A stretch of 64,000 nucleotides of DNA, taken from contig CANUEZ040000168.1 in assembly GCA_948099385.1 (NCBI GenBank), positions 621,501-685,500 of the forward strand. Direction: 5' to 3'. Shown here piece by piece: positions 21,201-32,573 of this stretch. The translations under genes and the position numbers were made by a program. The first letter of the stretch is position 1, and every line of letters starts with the position of its first letter. The notes under the pieces are model-generated. The model had not been told where the DNA came from and did no database searches. It saw nothing but the letters and a program-made list of their open reading frames with translations. Origin of the DNA: Fasciola hepatica (taxonomy: Eukaryota; Platyhelminthes; Trematoda; Plagiorchiida; Fasciolidae).

Positions 21201-22670
21201 TCCAACGAACAAGGTAACTCCATCACATGCATAACGGAGACAAAGTCAGTTTATCATTGTCTGACAATGATAGAGATGCAAAATTTAGACACCAGTATTC
21301 AACAAAAAGCTGCATGCACCGATATCTGCACTTCGTTTCAGCTCTTTCGCCTTGTGCAGAACAAAAGCCTAGCTGCCCGTCGAGTGGAAAGGTTGGAAAT
21401 CTCCGTTTTAAAGGTGGCAATCGTGAAAACAGATGAGTTGCATGAAAAAGGCTTACTCAGAGGTTACCCTTATTCGCCACATCTAATAAGAAACCAGATA
21501 AGGTCAGACAAACCAAAGATGTAACCTTCCGGATAAAAGGGCTTTAACCTCCATCTTCATCCCGTACAAACTACACACTACTGATTAGGCCGATTACAAT
21601 ATTTGTACTTGAGTTCCGACTGACAACAGAAAAACTCCACTTCAAAAAGACCAAGATCCTTAAAAGCTTGCGATACCCAGACAACTGCATTTCACTCAGC
21701 TGAATATAAATTCAACAAACTTTCAGGCAGCTAAAGCTCAGGAGCACAAAACAGGAGAAAAAATAAAAAACCTTACGACAGGACAGTCTAGCGAAACTAG
21801 AGCGCAATGTTTAGGGAGTATCATGCAGCCTGGTTGGGAACTGGTTGGTATCAGCAAGTCCGTTGTTCGGTATCTTTGGATAGTCAGATGACTAAATCCT
21901 GGTTGAGGACGACAGCCATAAATGAAAATCGGCCATCGCTCCAGAATAAACCAGAAAACGAGAGCCACGATCAAGGTAGAATTTCACGGAAGAGCTTCAC
22001 AGCGAAAGAGTACTGGGTGCGTACGTTTAGTTGGGACTCTCAATATTAGGTATGATAGCGGAGACCAGTAATCGGCCAGGATTGTTTAGCAGAATAAAAC
22101 CGTTGGCTAGCATATGTAAGACATAAACCCCGCATCGCTTCGTTTCTCAGCACAAATTTTCCTCGATCTACCTCAAAATCTAGTCAACGGAGGAATGTGC
22201 CTGATGCGTTATGTCCCACATAGGGCTGTTGGTCAAGTGGTACGAGGTTCGACTCTGGCTGCCGCCGGTCACACTGGTAGTGAACCGGAATCTATTGTTT
22301 CCTGGCTTATCACCACATCTGACCTACTGGAAACTAAAATTGTTCTCTACCAGGGGTCTCAGAGTCACGGTTGCCCGTCCCAATTAGATGATGTTCTTTC
22401 GTTGCATACTGTTTGCGACCACCAACCCAAGTTGGTTGGACACTAGATCTGAACCGCGCATGAAACAATGTTCAGTGTGTCACTGATCCGCCTTGTGTTG
22501 CATAAAAAGAAGTTCGCGAAAACTTGCTTCTTCATGACGCTTTATCTATCTCAGTAGGTCAGTCGTTCACAATGTCACAAAGTCGTGGCGAGGGTCTGGG
22601 CCATGTGGAAAATCATTTCAGTAGGGATATTGCTCCCTGTATTACTAACAAAACAGCATGGGGAGATCTT
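21201..22670. other. Unassigned 1.5 kb
   Basis: The plus frame 21267-21524 encodes 85 residues with a possible short coiled coil (LAARRVERLEISVLKVAIV) but no family I can name. The plus frame 22195-22446 starts in a stretch with tRNA-promoter-like words (TGGTCAAGTGG and GGTTCGACTC) that lie too close together for a tRNA; a broken SINE is possible. Confidence 0.35.
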
Positions 22671-22675
22671 GTTTA

Positions 22676-23700
22676 CTACCAAGCGAGTGGGAAGACGGAA
22701 AGAGGAAGTGTTCCATAACCTAACGGTTCGGGAAAAAAAGGATTGAGAGATAGAAGTGCGACATCTGGCGACAGAAACTTGATAGGCCTGACTAGTTGCC
22801 TGGGTACGTGACGGTCGGGAGAAGTTTTGGGAAGAGGAACTGCCGAAGCAAGCTCAAAAGAACAAAATCCAAAATAGTATCGGTAGTAGAGAGACAACGA
22901 GGCAACAGCCCGGCGATGGGCTAGTGACTGCAGATTGGAGGTTAAAGAAGGGTCGTCGATCAGCTGGATGACCTTTCGTTGAACCCGGTCAAGAAGAGAG
23001 AGAGGTAGACGAAGCTCCACCCCACACGTGACTGCAGTATTCAAGTGCGGGGCGGATTTGAGCTTTGTACAGCAGAAGAAGAAGAGCTGGTGTGAAGAAG
23101 CGTCTGGCGCCAAACAGAGAATCAACTTTGCGCGCAGCACGAGAGGCGAGCCGAGATATGAAAGCGAATCAACATAGAGAGGATGTTATAGACAAGCCAA
23201 GAAGAGAAAGAATCTGTGACAGGCAGCACAGTTGAATCAAAGGATAAATGAGGAGAGAGTGAATGATGTTTGAATGAAGTTGAGGGAAAAGAAGTTTTGG
23301 AATCAATAAATGCAACAATTGTGGGGTCCCCAGGAGGAGGTGTGTTCGAGATCGGACTCTAAGGATACACTGATTGCACTGTGGTCACGGTCGATGTTGG
23401 TTTTAGCATGGCGGGGAGTGTGGTAAGAAATGGAAGAATAAAAGGCAGCATCGTAGACAAAGGACGTGATTGCGTTGGAAGTAGTGGGTAAAAGATCAAT
23501 AATAAATTAGCAGGGTGTGCACAAGTACTGAACCTTGAGGAACACTAGCATTCACAGGAAATGGCTGGGACAGAACCCCATCAACTCGGACGGAGCTGAT
23601 TCGCTCACTGAGGAAGCTTAATGTCCACGATACGAGTGCGGAGGAGAGCCCGGAGTTTTTGTTCGTATTTCTTTATGGTGTCTGGTTGAATTGAACAAAA
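22676..23700 (-). pseudogene. Jockey-like non-LTR retrotransposon, RT end and C-terminus
   Basis: The minus frame 22676-23140 reads LDRVQRKVIQLIDDPSLTSN, then LAHRRAVASLSLYYRYYFGF and, near the end, NPFFPEPLGYGTLPLSVFP. This is the C-terminal block typical of jockey-type RT proteins. Upstream on minus, about 23490-23580, pieces such as LFINDLLPTTS and SFVYDAAFYSS match the segment before and at the catalytic box; the usual FADD is replaced by VYDA. The copy is 5'-truncated and interrupted by stops. It is a different lineage from the RTE-type elements in the window. Confidence 0.8.
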
Positions 23701-24198
23701 CTGCACTGTTCACAGGTGCAGTTATGTGTCTCACATTCTGATACTGCTCGCAAATAGTTCTAATGCTCTGAAGCGTACAGAAGTTCGAGCGCGGCTAATG
23801 AACGTGTCTTCTATCCGGTCTCACAGCGAAATACCAACGTAATCTCCTCTATCGGACGAATAGAGAAGACACAAGTCAGTTGACAGATGCCAAGGTGTAT
23901 TCTACATATCGTGGCACCGAAACAGTATCGATACGAGAAATACATCGAATGAAAATAAACGCAATGGCTAAGCAGAGAGCGAACCGCGGAAGTGCACAAT
24001 AGGCGGAGAACCGAAAGTGAATGTGATTAAAAAGCGAGGTCAACGGAAACCTCGGAAAAGTCAGCACAGTTAAACTTACGCATCGGAACAAAATAGAAAG
24101 ACCGATATCAGACGTCAGAAATGATCGTAGAGAAAATAGATCCAAAATGGTGTCCAGAAAACTGTAGTTTTCACAGAACGATCGAGATCACTAAAGCA
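23701..24198. other. Unassigned 0.5 kb
   Basis: Overlapping minus frames at 23811-23999 and 23876-24145 show no known motif. This may be the eroded upstream part of the jockey-like copy. Confidence 0.3.
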
Positions 24199-24212
24199 GC
24201 CCCGCCCCCCCC

Positions 24213-24296
<84 letters not shown>
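24199..24296. repeat. C-run followed by a (TA)n microsatellite
   Basis: A C-rich run at 24200-24214 leads directly into about 81 bases of uninterrupted TA repeat at 24216-24296. The open frames read through it on both strands (strings of Ile-Tyr) are artefacts. Confidence 0.98.
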
Positions 24297-24297
<1 letters not shown>

Positions 24298-25539
24298 GCA
24301 TGACTAACCTGACGCACGGTATCCGTGGTGGTCCCACTAATCGTTTTATGGAACGGGCAGCCAACCCAAAGTTCCGACCTTTGTCAAAAGACGATGAAAT
24401 GTCGTGTGTGGCTAAAAGTTTCCTCATTTTAGCAAACAGAAGACAGATGTTAAACAGTGCTCTATGGGACAGCCTAATCCGAAGAAGCTACGGAGTCCTC
24501 TCATCAGAGTCTGAAGCATTCGTCAGCAATCCCGAGAAGCGCAATTTATTCATCATTCATATGAATGTACTATATACAAGCATATGATGAAAGTATGAAA
24601 ATGGGGAACAATATACGTAATTACATAATTCATCATTATATGTGACATGCATACTAGATAATATAAGGGTAATTTAACAATAAAGTAATTAATACAACAT
24701 GTAATATAAAGTTATAAATTTCACTGTTAGAAAGGATGATAAGTGTGAAGTATGAAATTCGTGTAGGTTCATTACGTAATGAATAGCAATGTACCACAAG
24801 AGTGTAGTAATAAAGATAATGAAATATATAATGTATATCTATCATAACACTGAAATAAATAACCTTATTTATTAACAATGACAGCCTAGCCAATTTGTTG
24901 TGCTGCTCAGGATGACAAAGGTTAAACCAATAATCTCCTGTTGTGTCAAACGTTATGCGTACTACTAAGTTAGACATACCGTGAGCTAATGATTTTAATA
25001 GGATTTTACACAAGAAAATTTTGTTTTCCAGATCCCCTCAGTCATTCTCCTTATAGAATTGAAAAATCTTGGAGACACTTCGATCTCAATGAAGGCGTGC
25101 CGTGAGCAGGTTACGTTTGGCTCAACGAATTTCAGGTGACTTCGGTGGTCTAGGGGACGATTTAGTGATACCACAATCCACCGGTGCCGCAGGTGGAGGA
25201 GGACCAAGCACACGAGGCTTAACAATTTCCTAATCGATCCTGCCTTAAAAGTCCAGTTTTTTCGTTGGTGTACGTATGAGTACCTACAAACGAGCACGAT
25301 TACTTCTTTAAAATTTTTTCCCCCTCGTATTGCATCAATTTGAATGTGTACATAAAGTACATCATATGCAAAACCAGTGTACATGCACTTAATGCTCTTC
25401 ATTTCCGTAATTGGAGCACTGGTAATGCATCCAGCGATCACATGTTCAGCATTGTACCCAATGGATATCTTCGTCTACGGTTGGTTCTTGTGTTTGAAAA
25501 ACACTGCACAGATCGTGACGTATTGGTGAATGTTCAACT
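24297..25539. other. Unassigned, AT-rich stretch
   Basis: 24590-25020 is strikingly AT-rich compared with its flanks. The plus frame 24300-24587 (95 codons) and the minus frames 24654-25013 and 24995-25441 have no recognised motif; the 24654-25013 frame is hydrophobic but its composition follows the AT bias. Confidence 0.35.
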
Positions 25540-25764
25540 ACAATACTTTTTTGTCTCTCTCATAGCGCTGAGCCACCTGTCGAAATCCAGACACACGGTC
25601 GAATTCCAGTTTATTACTACCGAATCTCGGGCCAAAAAAGGACAAAAGATTACAGTTTATCGATAGAAATGGTGTTGCATACCGTCAGTCAGAGGATCGA
25701 CGACAGCAGTTTTTGTATTTGCTCGGCCGAACTGAGGTGATTCCGAATGTTTGGACAAATTGTA
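25540..25764. mobile_element. MITE copy, degraded
   Basis: Shares order and spacing with the better copy at 54786-55011: GTCGAAATC, then GTCGAATTCCA and a TTTA stretch on the left, and the right end GGCCGAACTGAGGTGATTCC. The left terminus is badly eroded. A TA lies at each estimated end, compatible with Tc1/mariner-type insertion. Confidence 0.6.
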
Positions 25765-25836
25765 CAAGTTGCGATGGGCCTCCTACTGCTTCTAACTGGG
25801 GGTCGTCCTTATTCCTAAACTTGATGGCTGCCCTAC

Positions 25837-26133
25837 TGTGGTGATTCAGTAGCCATCACATGTGAGGCGGCTGGGTATGGCTTCGTAGCTACGCACGCTC
25901 AGAAGCCTCAACCAATAAGGATCGCCGGAAATAGGTACAGCAAAAGCTCGCTGTAATTGGCCAACTTCTAATCTACCAATTATTTTTTCGATTTAGCATT
26001 TACGCAGATTAGTTCTGCAGTACAATTAACGTTCTGTTCCGCAGCTTTGGCATTCTTGCTACTTTGGTTTGCTTAGTTCCGGGTAGGAACGATTTCAATA
26101 CGTCCTACCAGTTCAGGTATTGCGAGTGTTACA
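25837..26133 (+). mobile_element. 5' LTR of a CsRn1-like Ty3/gypsy element
   Basis: 297 bases from TGTGGTGATTC to GTTACA, so it has TG...CA ends. The same sequence recurs inverted at 32574-32870 (about 95 % by eye) and, more diverged, at 56926-57216 and 62350-62646. A Gag frame starts 15 bases after its end. LTRs hold the promoter and polyadenylation signals. The stretch after the LTR, starting GCTGGCGTTGC, should be the primer-binding site; I could not match it securely to a tRNA. Confidence 0.88.
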
Positions 26134-26147
26134 GCTGGCGTTGCATC

Positions 26148-26855
26148 ATGGAGCTGCCCAGTATTGAACAACCGAACCAGCATTCTGGTGCATCTGAAAT
26201 TGAAAACTTGATTGAACGGTTCGAGTTATGGTGCAGCATACGAAAGGATATGAGGAAGGAAACTCAGACTGCATTCTTTTTGATGATCGACGGCATTTCA
26301 TTGTACTGGTTGATGAAAAACAAAACCCCTGTTACAGTTCCGTTTGAAGAGTTGGAAGCTGTGCTTCTAGGCCACGTAGTTCGGTCAATTTCCAGGAAAC
26401 TAAACGTCCCAAATTCCATTTGTTGGTCCGTGATCCCATCATGAAATTTCGCGATTTTAACCTGCTGCTACAAACACAGGCTGCGAAGTGTGATTTCGGA
26501 GATCATTTGGGACCCAGTTGCGTGACCGCCTCATTGTCAGTATAAATCATCTGGAGCTGCAAAACAAGCTTTTGCTGAAACCCGGCCCGCTTTCTGAGGC
26601 CGGGTTAACGTGCGAGCGATTCCATGCCGTATCCAAATCGACAGGTGAACATTGCGTACTGCAGTGTCAACAGGTTAGTCCTCGTAAACCAGCCCGTTCG
26701 CGTCAAACACCTCAGCCGAAGCCAACCAACAAAATGATTCCTGAACGCGAACCAGTGCAACTGGACCGTTGGTTTTCGTGCGGTCATTTCCGTCGCCGTC
26801 TCATATGGCGCTCAAGTAATGCGGTATGTCATTCTTGTGACGAGAGCAAACCCTG
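26148..26855 (+). pseudogene. CsRn1-like Gag
   Basis: The frame beginning at ATG 26148 encodes IENLIERFELWCSIRKDM and a following capsid-like helix-rich stretch until a stop at 26442. The protein continues in another frame (26518-26856) with HLELQNKLLL and a C-terminal zinc-binding segment, WFSCGHFRRRLIWRSSNAVC then HSC. The cysteine/histidine spacing resembles the unusual CHCC box known from CsRn1 of Clonorchis rather than the common CCHC knuckle; one cysteine appears lost. Gag would form the particle and bind RNA. At least one frameshift and one stop break it. Confidence 0.75.
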
Positions 26856-26903
26856 AGGATTCGAAAGCTGATGACCATCCGGTATACACACTGAAGATTT
26901 AGA

Positions 26904-27440
26904 TTGAATCCAACCAATTTCTGTACAGATCAGTCCAGTTTCAAATGGCTTGAGACATCGACTCATTGTGGATACCGGGAGCTGCGAGTCCGTCATTCCG
27001 AAACCGTGTTCGATTTAATCCAGGCCACCCATACAACCCACTGCCGTGCGCATTCACGGTGTCACTGGTTATTGACTTTCGCTTCCGGGTGAGACTACAC
27101 TAATGGTTCGCCTGGATAACGACTACACCCCGGTACGATTCCTGATTCCCACAGACAGTCTGATGATATTGGGTTTGAAGGCCCTACGTGCCTTGAGCCA
27201 GTCGGTAACCCTTGAAACGACATCTGAGAATCCGGTGGACCAACTCGTTCTCCAGCAGATGGTCGCAGAGTGCTCCAATAAAAAAGGCCGCTTGATGGTT
27301 GAGCACGTGAAGCACCGAGTGTTGCCGCACGGTCAGAGGGAAGGTGTCCTGACGGTGCATAACAAATTGGAGCAAGACAGTGTCATTACGTATGTAACTT
27401 CATTCACAAGGGCGACGCCGACTGTGATGGCAGTGGCGAG
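26904..27440 (+). pseudogene. CsRn1-like aspartic protease region
   Basis: At about 26950-27005 the plus strand reads LRHRLIVDTGSCESVIP; the codons at 26971-26982 encode DTGS, the catalytic loop of retroviral-type aspartic proteases. The following frame 27103-27582 contains YTPVRFLIPTDSLMILGLKA, consistent with the far side of the protease fold and the ILG-type motif. It then links to RT. The protease would cleave Gag-Pol. The order Gag, protease, RT is intact. Confidence 0.78.
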
Positions 27441-28206
27441 TGACGAACAGATACCCCGGATATGTCATTTGCGGTTATCGACTGACTTTATATCCACGTC
27501 AACGGAAATGCTCGGCAATTACTGTGGAGCCGGAGGACTTCATAAAATGTATACTCGATATCAAGTACTTCTCAAAAATTGATCTGACTGATGCATACTT
27601 GCAAATTCCGCTGCACACGGAGTCTAAACCCCGACCAGCCATCAACACTCCTAGCGGCATGTTCCAATATAATTTCTTGCCGTTCTGTCTGCAAGTCTCA
27701 TTCGGGATATTCCAGGCTGCAATAGACGAGGTGATTGTTGGCATGGATGGGGTGATGGCGTATCAAGATGATGTGCTGATTTTTAGGTTTACGAAAGAAG
27801 AACAAGAGGGTCGATTGCAACAGCTGCTGGAAATGCTTCTGGAACAAAAAGTATCGACCAAAGACACCAAGTGCGAATTCGGTGTCACCGAATTAGATTT
27901 CTTCGGCTTCACTGTCAACGCAAACGGATATTGACCTGATCCAGATAGTTTCAGACCCCTGATTAGAATAGAGCCAACTAAATTCAGGCACACTTACGAT
28001 CAATTCTTGGAAGCTTGCAATACTACGCCAGATTCATTCCGAACTTTGCAACAAGAGCCTACTCATTGTTCCTGGCCCAGTCATCTGATGTGTGGCAATG
28101 GGACGAGAAGTGTGAAACGGCACTACGTCGTCTTATTCGAGGGTTAGGTAAACGTTTGCAAGGTTTATTCAGGGCACTATACTGGATTTCTCGGTCAAAT
28201 AACTAA
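27440..28206 (+). pseudogene. CsRn1-like reverse transcriptase, truncated after the thumb
   Basis: Frame 27440-27934 holds FSKIDLTDAYLQIPL (first catalytic aspartate), FQYNFLPFCLQVSFGIFQAA, and MAYQDDVLIF with an intact YQDD box near 27760-27772, then a VTELDFFGF block. Frame 28015-28206 continues with LQYYARFIPNFATRAYSLF, the connection region. RNase H and integrase are absent; unassigned sequence and then the RTE-C leader follow. Frameshifts lie near 27440 and 27940. Confidence 0.85.
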
Positions 28207-28549
28207 TCCTGCACGTGCAACTTTGGAAGAGTACATTTGTACATACGTCTTTCAATCAGTGACCCGAATAGGCGGCTCACGGACAGTTACTTCTGGCCGA
28301 TAATGTGGAGCAAAGGTTACGATGGGTGCAAACCCTAATCGCACACACGGTTTCCATAAACAGAGGCCGTTACTGTGCAGTCATATTCTTACAATAGCCG
28401 AGGTAATCAAGTACGATACTACCGACTTCCAGTGGGCCGATGGGCAGTTGTAAATGACAGTCCGTCAGAAAAGGTACCTCCGGCAATGATGCGCACTGTG
28501 GTTACCGAGGAAAGTCCAGGTAAAAAGCTCATATCACGTAAGAGCAGAA
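28207..28549. other. Gap between gypsy RT and RTE-C leader
   Basis: No recognised domain. A short out-of-frame string RLRWVQTLIAHTVSINR near 28310 could be eroded pol sequence, but I cannot support a call. Confidence 0.3.
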
Positions 28550-28874
28550 AAAGATAATACTACTGCACTACTGCACCTTGATGTGGTGTGATGGCTTGCG
28601 CTCCTCTATGACCCAAAGAGCTATACAGGGTGGCTTCTTTAAGCCGGAGATGCAATCACACCTGATAGGTCAATGGGTAGAGGTCAGACAAAGTCCAGTC
28701 TCCTGGTCCTCCAGGCTGGGGGTTGATTTGGGCTGGCAACTCAATCGGAAAAATCAGTGGAAGGATAATTGATCCCAGCAAATGGGCTTCCACTAAGCCA
28801 TCCCACTGCCTTGCGGATAGGTTCTTGTTAGAACTAAAGGCTTTGGATGAGGACCCTAATCGTTCTCCTGCTTT

Positions 28875-30047
28875 GTGGCTGGACACCCTAGCAGTACCCA
28901 TCGAACATCTCCCATGAACTGCACGAATACAAAGAATTCCATACTGCATCCGTCGACGCGCAGGATAATCAGGACCGCGCTGTCCATTGCATCGAGCTGG
29001 ACGGTTAGTGATAAGTGGGCTACTGCTCACAGTTCCCTCTCTTTTATTCAATCTTTGTCTTCTGTCCTTAACCACCACTCTTTGCCCCATCTATTCACCC
29101 GTAATGCTCCCACTGATAACACGGTCGATACTCGCAACGATTCACGGTCAAATAGTGTCGGTAATAATGCTAAGTCTGGTAACTCACATTTTCTCAAGCC
29201 TCGTCAGCCTCTGAATCTCGGCTCCTTCAACGTGCGTACACACATGCCGGTAGGCCAGCAGGCGTGCCTAGCCCTCACAATAGATTCTCTGAAGATTGAT
29301 GTCTGCTGCTTAAGTGAAACGCGTATACAGGATTCGAGCAGTGGGATTCAACTAACTGCTCCTGGTATCTCATCGAGGAATTTTCTGCGCACTTCAGGAG
29401 ACGAAGCAGCTAGAGCTGCGGGTCAATGTGGTGTAGGAATAGTCTTGACTGACAAGGCTGAGGCTGCGCTTTCAGACTGGATCCCTGTTAACAGTCGTTT
29501 ATGTGCTGTGAGGCCCGAAGGGTCAGCTGGTGTTCGAAAGGATATTTGTGTTAAGCGTAATTTGTTTGTGATCTCGGCGTACGCCCCAACGGACTGCAGC
29601 TCAGACTTGCAGAAAGATGAGTTCTGTGATGAACTCGCCACCCTCGCTCGCAGCAATTAAGGTTCTGACATTGTAGTGCTAGCTGGTGATTCTAATGCAC
29701 AAGTTGGCAAACTCAGTACGTCAGAAGCCTGTTTAGGTGGGCGTTGTGCTTTACCCGTTCAGCCTACAGATAACGGGTATAGGCTTCTCCAGTTTTGTGC
29801 AGACAATCGATTGTTCTCTTCTAGCACCAATTTTCGACACAGCTCGCGTCGCACAGCGACAAGGCGCTCTAACTCTAAAGGTACTTTGAGTCAAATTGAT
29901 CATGTCGCCGTAAGCTACCGGTGGCGCAGTTCTGTTCAGAACTGCAGATCTTACTGGTCCAGGTACGTAGAGTCTGACCATGTATTAGTTTTAATGCGAT
30001 TATTTCTCCAGCTCCATGGTAATCGTCGCAAACCGCAAACCGGATGA
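28875..30047 (+). pseudogene. RTE-C N-terminus and endonuclease
   Basis: The frame from ATG 28875 runs to a TAA at 29658. After an unconserved, serine-rich N-terminus of about 110 residues it reads LNLGSFNVRTHMPVGQQACL, then IDVCCLSETRIQD (metal-binding glutamate), then VISAYAPTDCSSDLQKDEF. After the stop the same frame continues with DIVVLAGDSNAQVG (catalytic aspartate and asparagine), LSQIDHVAVS and YVESDHVLV, the terminal aspartate-histidine pair. All catalytic residues of the fold are present; only the stops disrupt it. The product would nick DNA at the insertion site. Confidence 0.88.
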
Positions 30048-30049
30048 GC

Positions 30050-31499
30050 TGTGCAGCGTTTGTGTGATCCAGAAGTACGCACCCTTTATGAGCAGAAGTT
30101 AGCACATGAGCTAGGATCTACGACGAACAGTAATGTAGATGAGCATTAGGCTAATATCAAACAGGCGATGTACGTGGCAGCACGTTTTGCCTGTGGTCCT
30201 AGATCCGTTGTCCATCAAAGACAATGGATTTCGCAAGAGTCGTTGAGTATAATGGAGCAAAAGCGTCAGCTTTCGAACCGTAAGGAGATGAATAAGATGC
30301 GGAGAAAGCTGTAAAGGGAAGTTACGAAAAACATTAAGAAGGATAGCGAAAATTGGTGGGTCAAGGTAGCCCAAGAAATGGAAATAGCAGCTGCTTCAGG
30401 TAACATTCAAAGACTGTTCAAACTTATTCGTGACACCGGTGGACGGCGCATCCAGGTCAGTGATACGATGTGCGATAGGAATGGAGAACCCATCCATATC
30501 AAACAACAAAGGCTTGACCGATGGGCTGAATACTTCAAGGAACAGTTTAGCTGGCCGCACGCTAGTGTAGTTACTCCTGTATCAACAACTGTGACTCCTT
30601 GGGTGGTATCACTTGAACCCCCATCGGAAGTAGAAGTAGAGTCATGCATTCGATTACTAAAGCGAGGGAAAGTGGCCGGTCCCGACTAACTTCCTCCAGT
30701 TCTTTTCAAACTGGGTGGAGATACTTTGATAAAATCACTTACCGTCTTGCTCTGTGACATTTGGAACGAGGAGCGTGTTCCGTTAATATGGAGTGAGTCA
30801 TTGATTGTTCCCATCACCAAGAAGGGAATACGCAATGACTGTAGTAACCATCGTGGGATTAGCTTAATTCCGATAGTCACCAAAGTATTAGCCTCGATTC
30901 TACTGCACCGTCTCACACCCGCTCGCAAGAGAAACACCCGCGAACAGCAGGCTGGATTCCGTCCAGGTCGGGGATGCATCGACCAGATTTTTACTCTTCG
31001 CCGACTACTTGAAACGCGTCACACGCACCGCCGTCCGACAATAATGATTTTCTTAGACTTAAAAGGCGCTTTCGATTCAGTTGATCGAGCGGCGTTTTTC
31101 AGTGCTATTCATCGAAAAGGTATGCCCCAGAAGTTCGTGAACCTACTGAGATCATTGTATTCTCATACTTCTGGCGACATAAGAGTTTACGGTGAAATAT
31201 CCGGTCGGTTCGAAACGACCTGTGGTGTTCGATAGGGATGTCCTTTGTCTCCTTTCCTGTTCAACTTCGTCATGGACGAAATAATGGAGAGTGCGTTGCA
31301 AAATCTTCAGGATGTAGGCGTCGAACTAGGAAATAGTGGAAAGCTGTGTGACCTAGATTACGAGGACGACGTTGTTTGCTTGTTCGAATCCACGGAATAT
31401 GCTCATCGTACACTAGATAGACTTGGGAGAGCTGTAGCTCCATTCGGCATGCGCTTTGCACCTTCAAAGTGTAAGGTGGTGTTACAAGACTGGACGTGA
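30050..31499 (+). pseudogene. RTE-C linker and reverse transcriptase
   Basis: Same frame as the endonuclease. Blocks in order: NKMRRKL and EMEIAAASGNIQRLFKLIRD; LKRGKVAGPD (30660) followed by a TAA; IVPITKKGIRNDCSNHRGI; QAGFRPGRGCIDQIFTLRRL; MIFLDLKGAFDSVDRAAF with the first catalytic aspartate; and GVR-stop-GCPLSPFLFNFVMDE, where TAG at 31233-31235 replaces the usual glutamine codon. The catalytic box is DYEDDVV, codons 31359-31370. The two aspartates remain but the second position is glutamate instead of alanine. Confidence 0.9.
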
Positions 31500-32200
31500 A
31501 CGATTCCAAGCTTTATGCTCGATTGGGAGATGGTGTCAGTTGTCGACCACTTCACTTACCTCGGCAGCAGCGTGACGACGAATGGGAGCACTGTAGTAGA
31601 GGTGAGCACGCGGATATCCAAGGCTCGAGCGGCGTACGCTGGACTGAAGCACTTGTGGCGTCGATCCGATATTTCCTGAAGTTGAAAGGTCGTGTATACT
31701 GTGCCGTGGTGCGTTCAGTTTTGTTGTATGGTTGCGAAACTTGGAGTCTGCGTGCTGAAGATATTCGTCGTCTTGAGGTTTTCGACCACCGATATTTACG
31801 TAGTATCGCTAAGATCGGGTGGATTAGCCGAGTAGGCAATGCTGAGGTCAGAAACCGAGTATTGGGTATTAATTCGGAGGACGTTTTGTCACAATGTATC
31901 CAACTTAGTAGACTTCGTTGGTTGGGGTAGGTGTTACGTATGTCAAACACACGTCTACCGTATCGCGTCCTATTCTCCGTTCCTCCTAGGGAGTGGATGA
32001 GACCACGTGGAGGTCAACAGATGATGTGGCAGCGAGGAATGAGAAAATGTACAGCAGACTTAGGAAAATTAGGTGCTTCAAGCCTTCGTGGTTGGGGTCG
32101 AAAAGATCCGTCTACCAGTTGGCTGGAGACACTGAAGGATATGGCAGCGGACCGCGGACAGTGGCGATTGTGTTGTCACTTTGTGTTGAATCACAATGAT
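31500..32200 (+). pseudogene. RTE-C C-terminal region
   Basis: The frame used upstream continues past a TGA at 31497 with [19 protein letters not shown] and then shifts near 31670 into the frame that gives [40 protein letters not shown] and [10 protein letters not shown]. After a stop at 31928 it reads VLRMSNTRLPYRVLFSVPP and ends LRGWGRKDP and WLETLKDMAADRGQW. This conserved tail is shared by RTE-A, RTE-B and RTE-D copies here. Confidence 0.88.
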
Positions 32201-32400
32201 TGGTCAGTGTGCGTTTGTCCAGTTAGACTGTGTGTTCCGTGTGTTGGCTATTGGAATGTTCTTTCCTTTTCCCACCTGTGTAGGTCCACTCCCTGTCCGT
32301 CTTGTATATTCACTCTGTTCCTACGTGCTACATGGTGAGAAAGGCAGTGGTCAGTGGGGCTTGCCCTGCTGTTTAACGCTGTACATTGATGATGATGATG

Positions 32401-32573
32401 GTGATGATGGCTTAGCTTCGATCATTATTTCGGATCTATGCAACAACAGTACTGTCTTTCGGCATTTGGGGTTGAATGCAAGAAGAAATAGGGTTTTTCG
32501 TGTGCAGCGATCTGTTGAACTTAGTTCGGGCACTCCCAAAACCACGGCGGCGATTTCGTCCACGAAAAGTGCG
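32401..32573. other. Spacer between RTE-C and the inverted LTR
   Basis: Nothing recognised. A minus frame at 32351-32563 has no known motif. Confidence 0.3.

Larger units (their letters stand above)
28550..32400 (+). mobile_element. RTE-C: nearly full-length non-LTR retrotransposon
   Basis: Leader (28550-28874), endonuclease (29200-30047), linker (30050-30689), RT (30690-31500), C-terminal region (31500-32200) and 3' tail ending in GAT repeats (to about 32400) are all in order on plus. One reading frame runs from 28875 to about 31670, interrupted by stops, then shifts once and continues to the end. The 3' tail also occurs at 21084-21200. The leader shares about 150 bases with that of RTE-B. 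It is the most complete element of the window but cannot make a full protein. Confidence 0.9.

Noticed and set aside
24216..24427. Open frames made of Ile-Tyr strings, also at 42834-43169 and 61486-61796
   Set aside because: They are translations of (TA)n microsatellites, open on both strands because TA repeats lack stops in those frames.
24654..25013. A nuclear copy of mitochondrial DNA in the AT-rich island
   Set aside because: The hydrophobic frame follows from the AT bias and I saw no recognisable mitochondrial protein or tRNA pattern.
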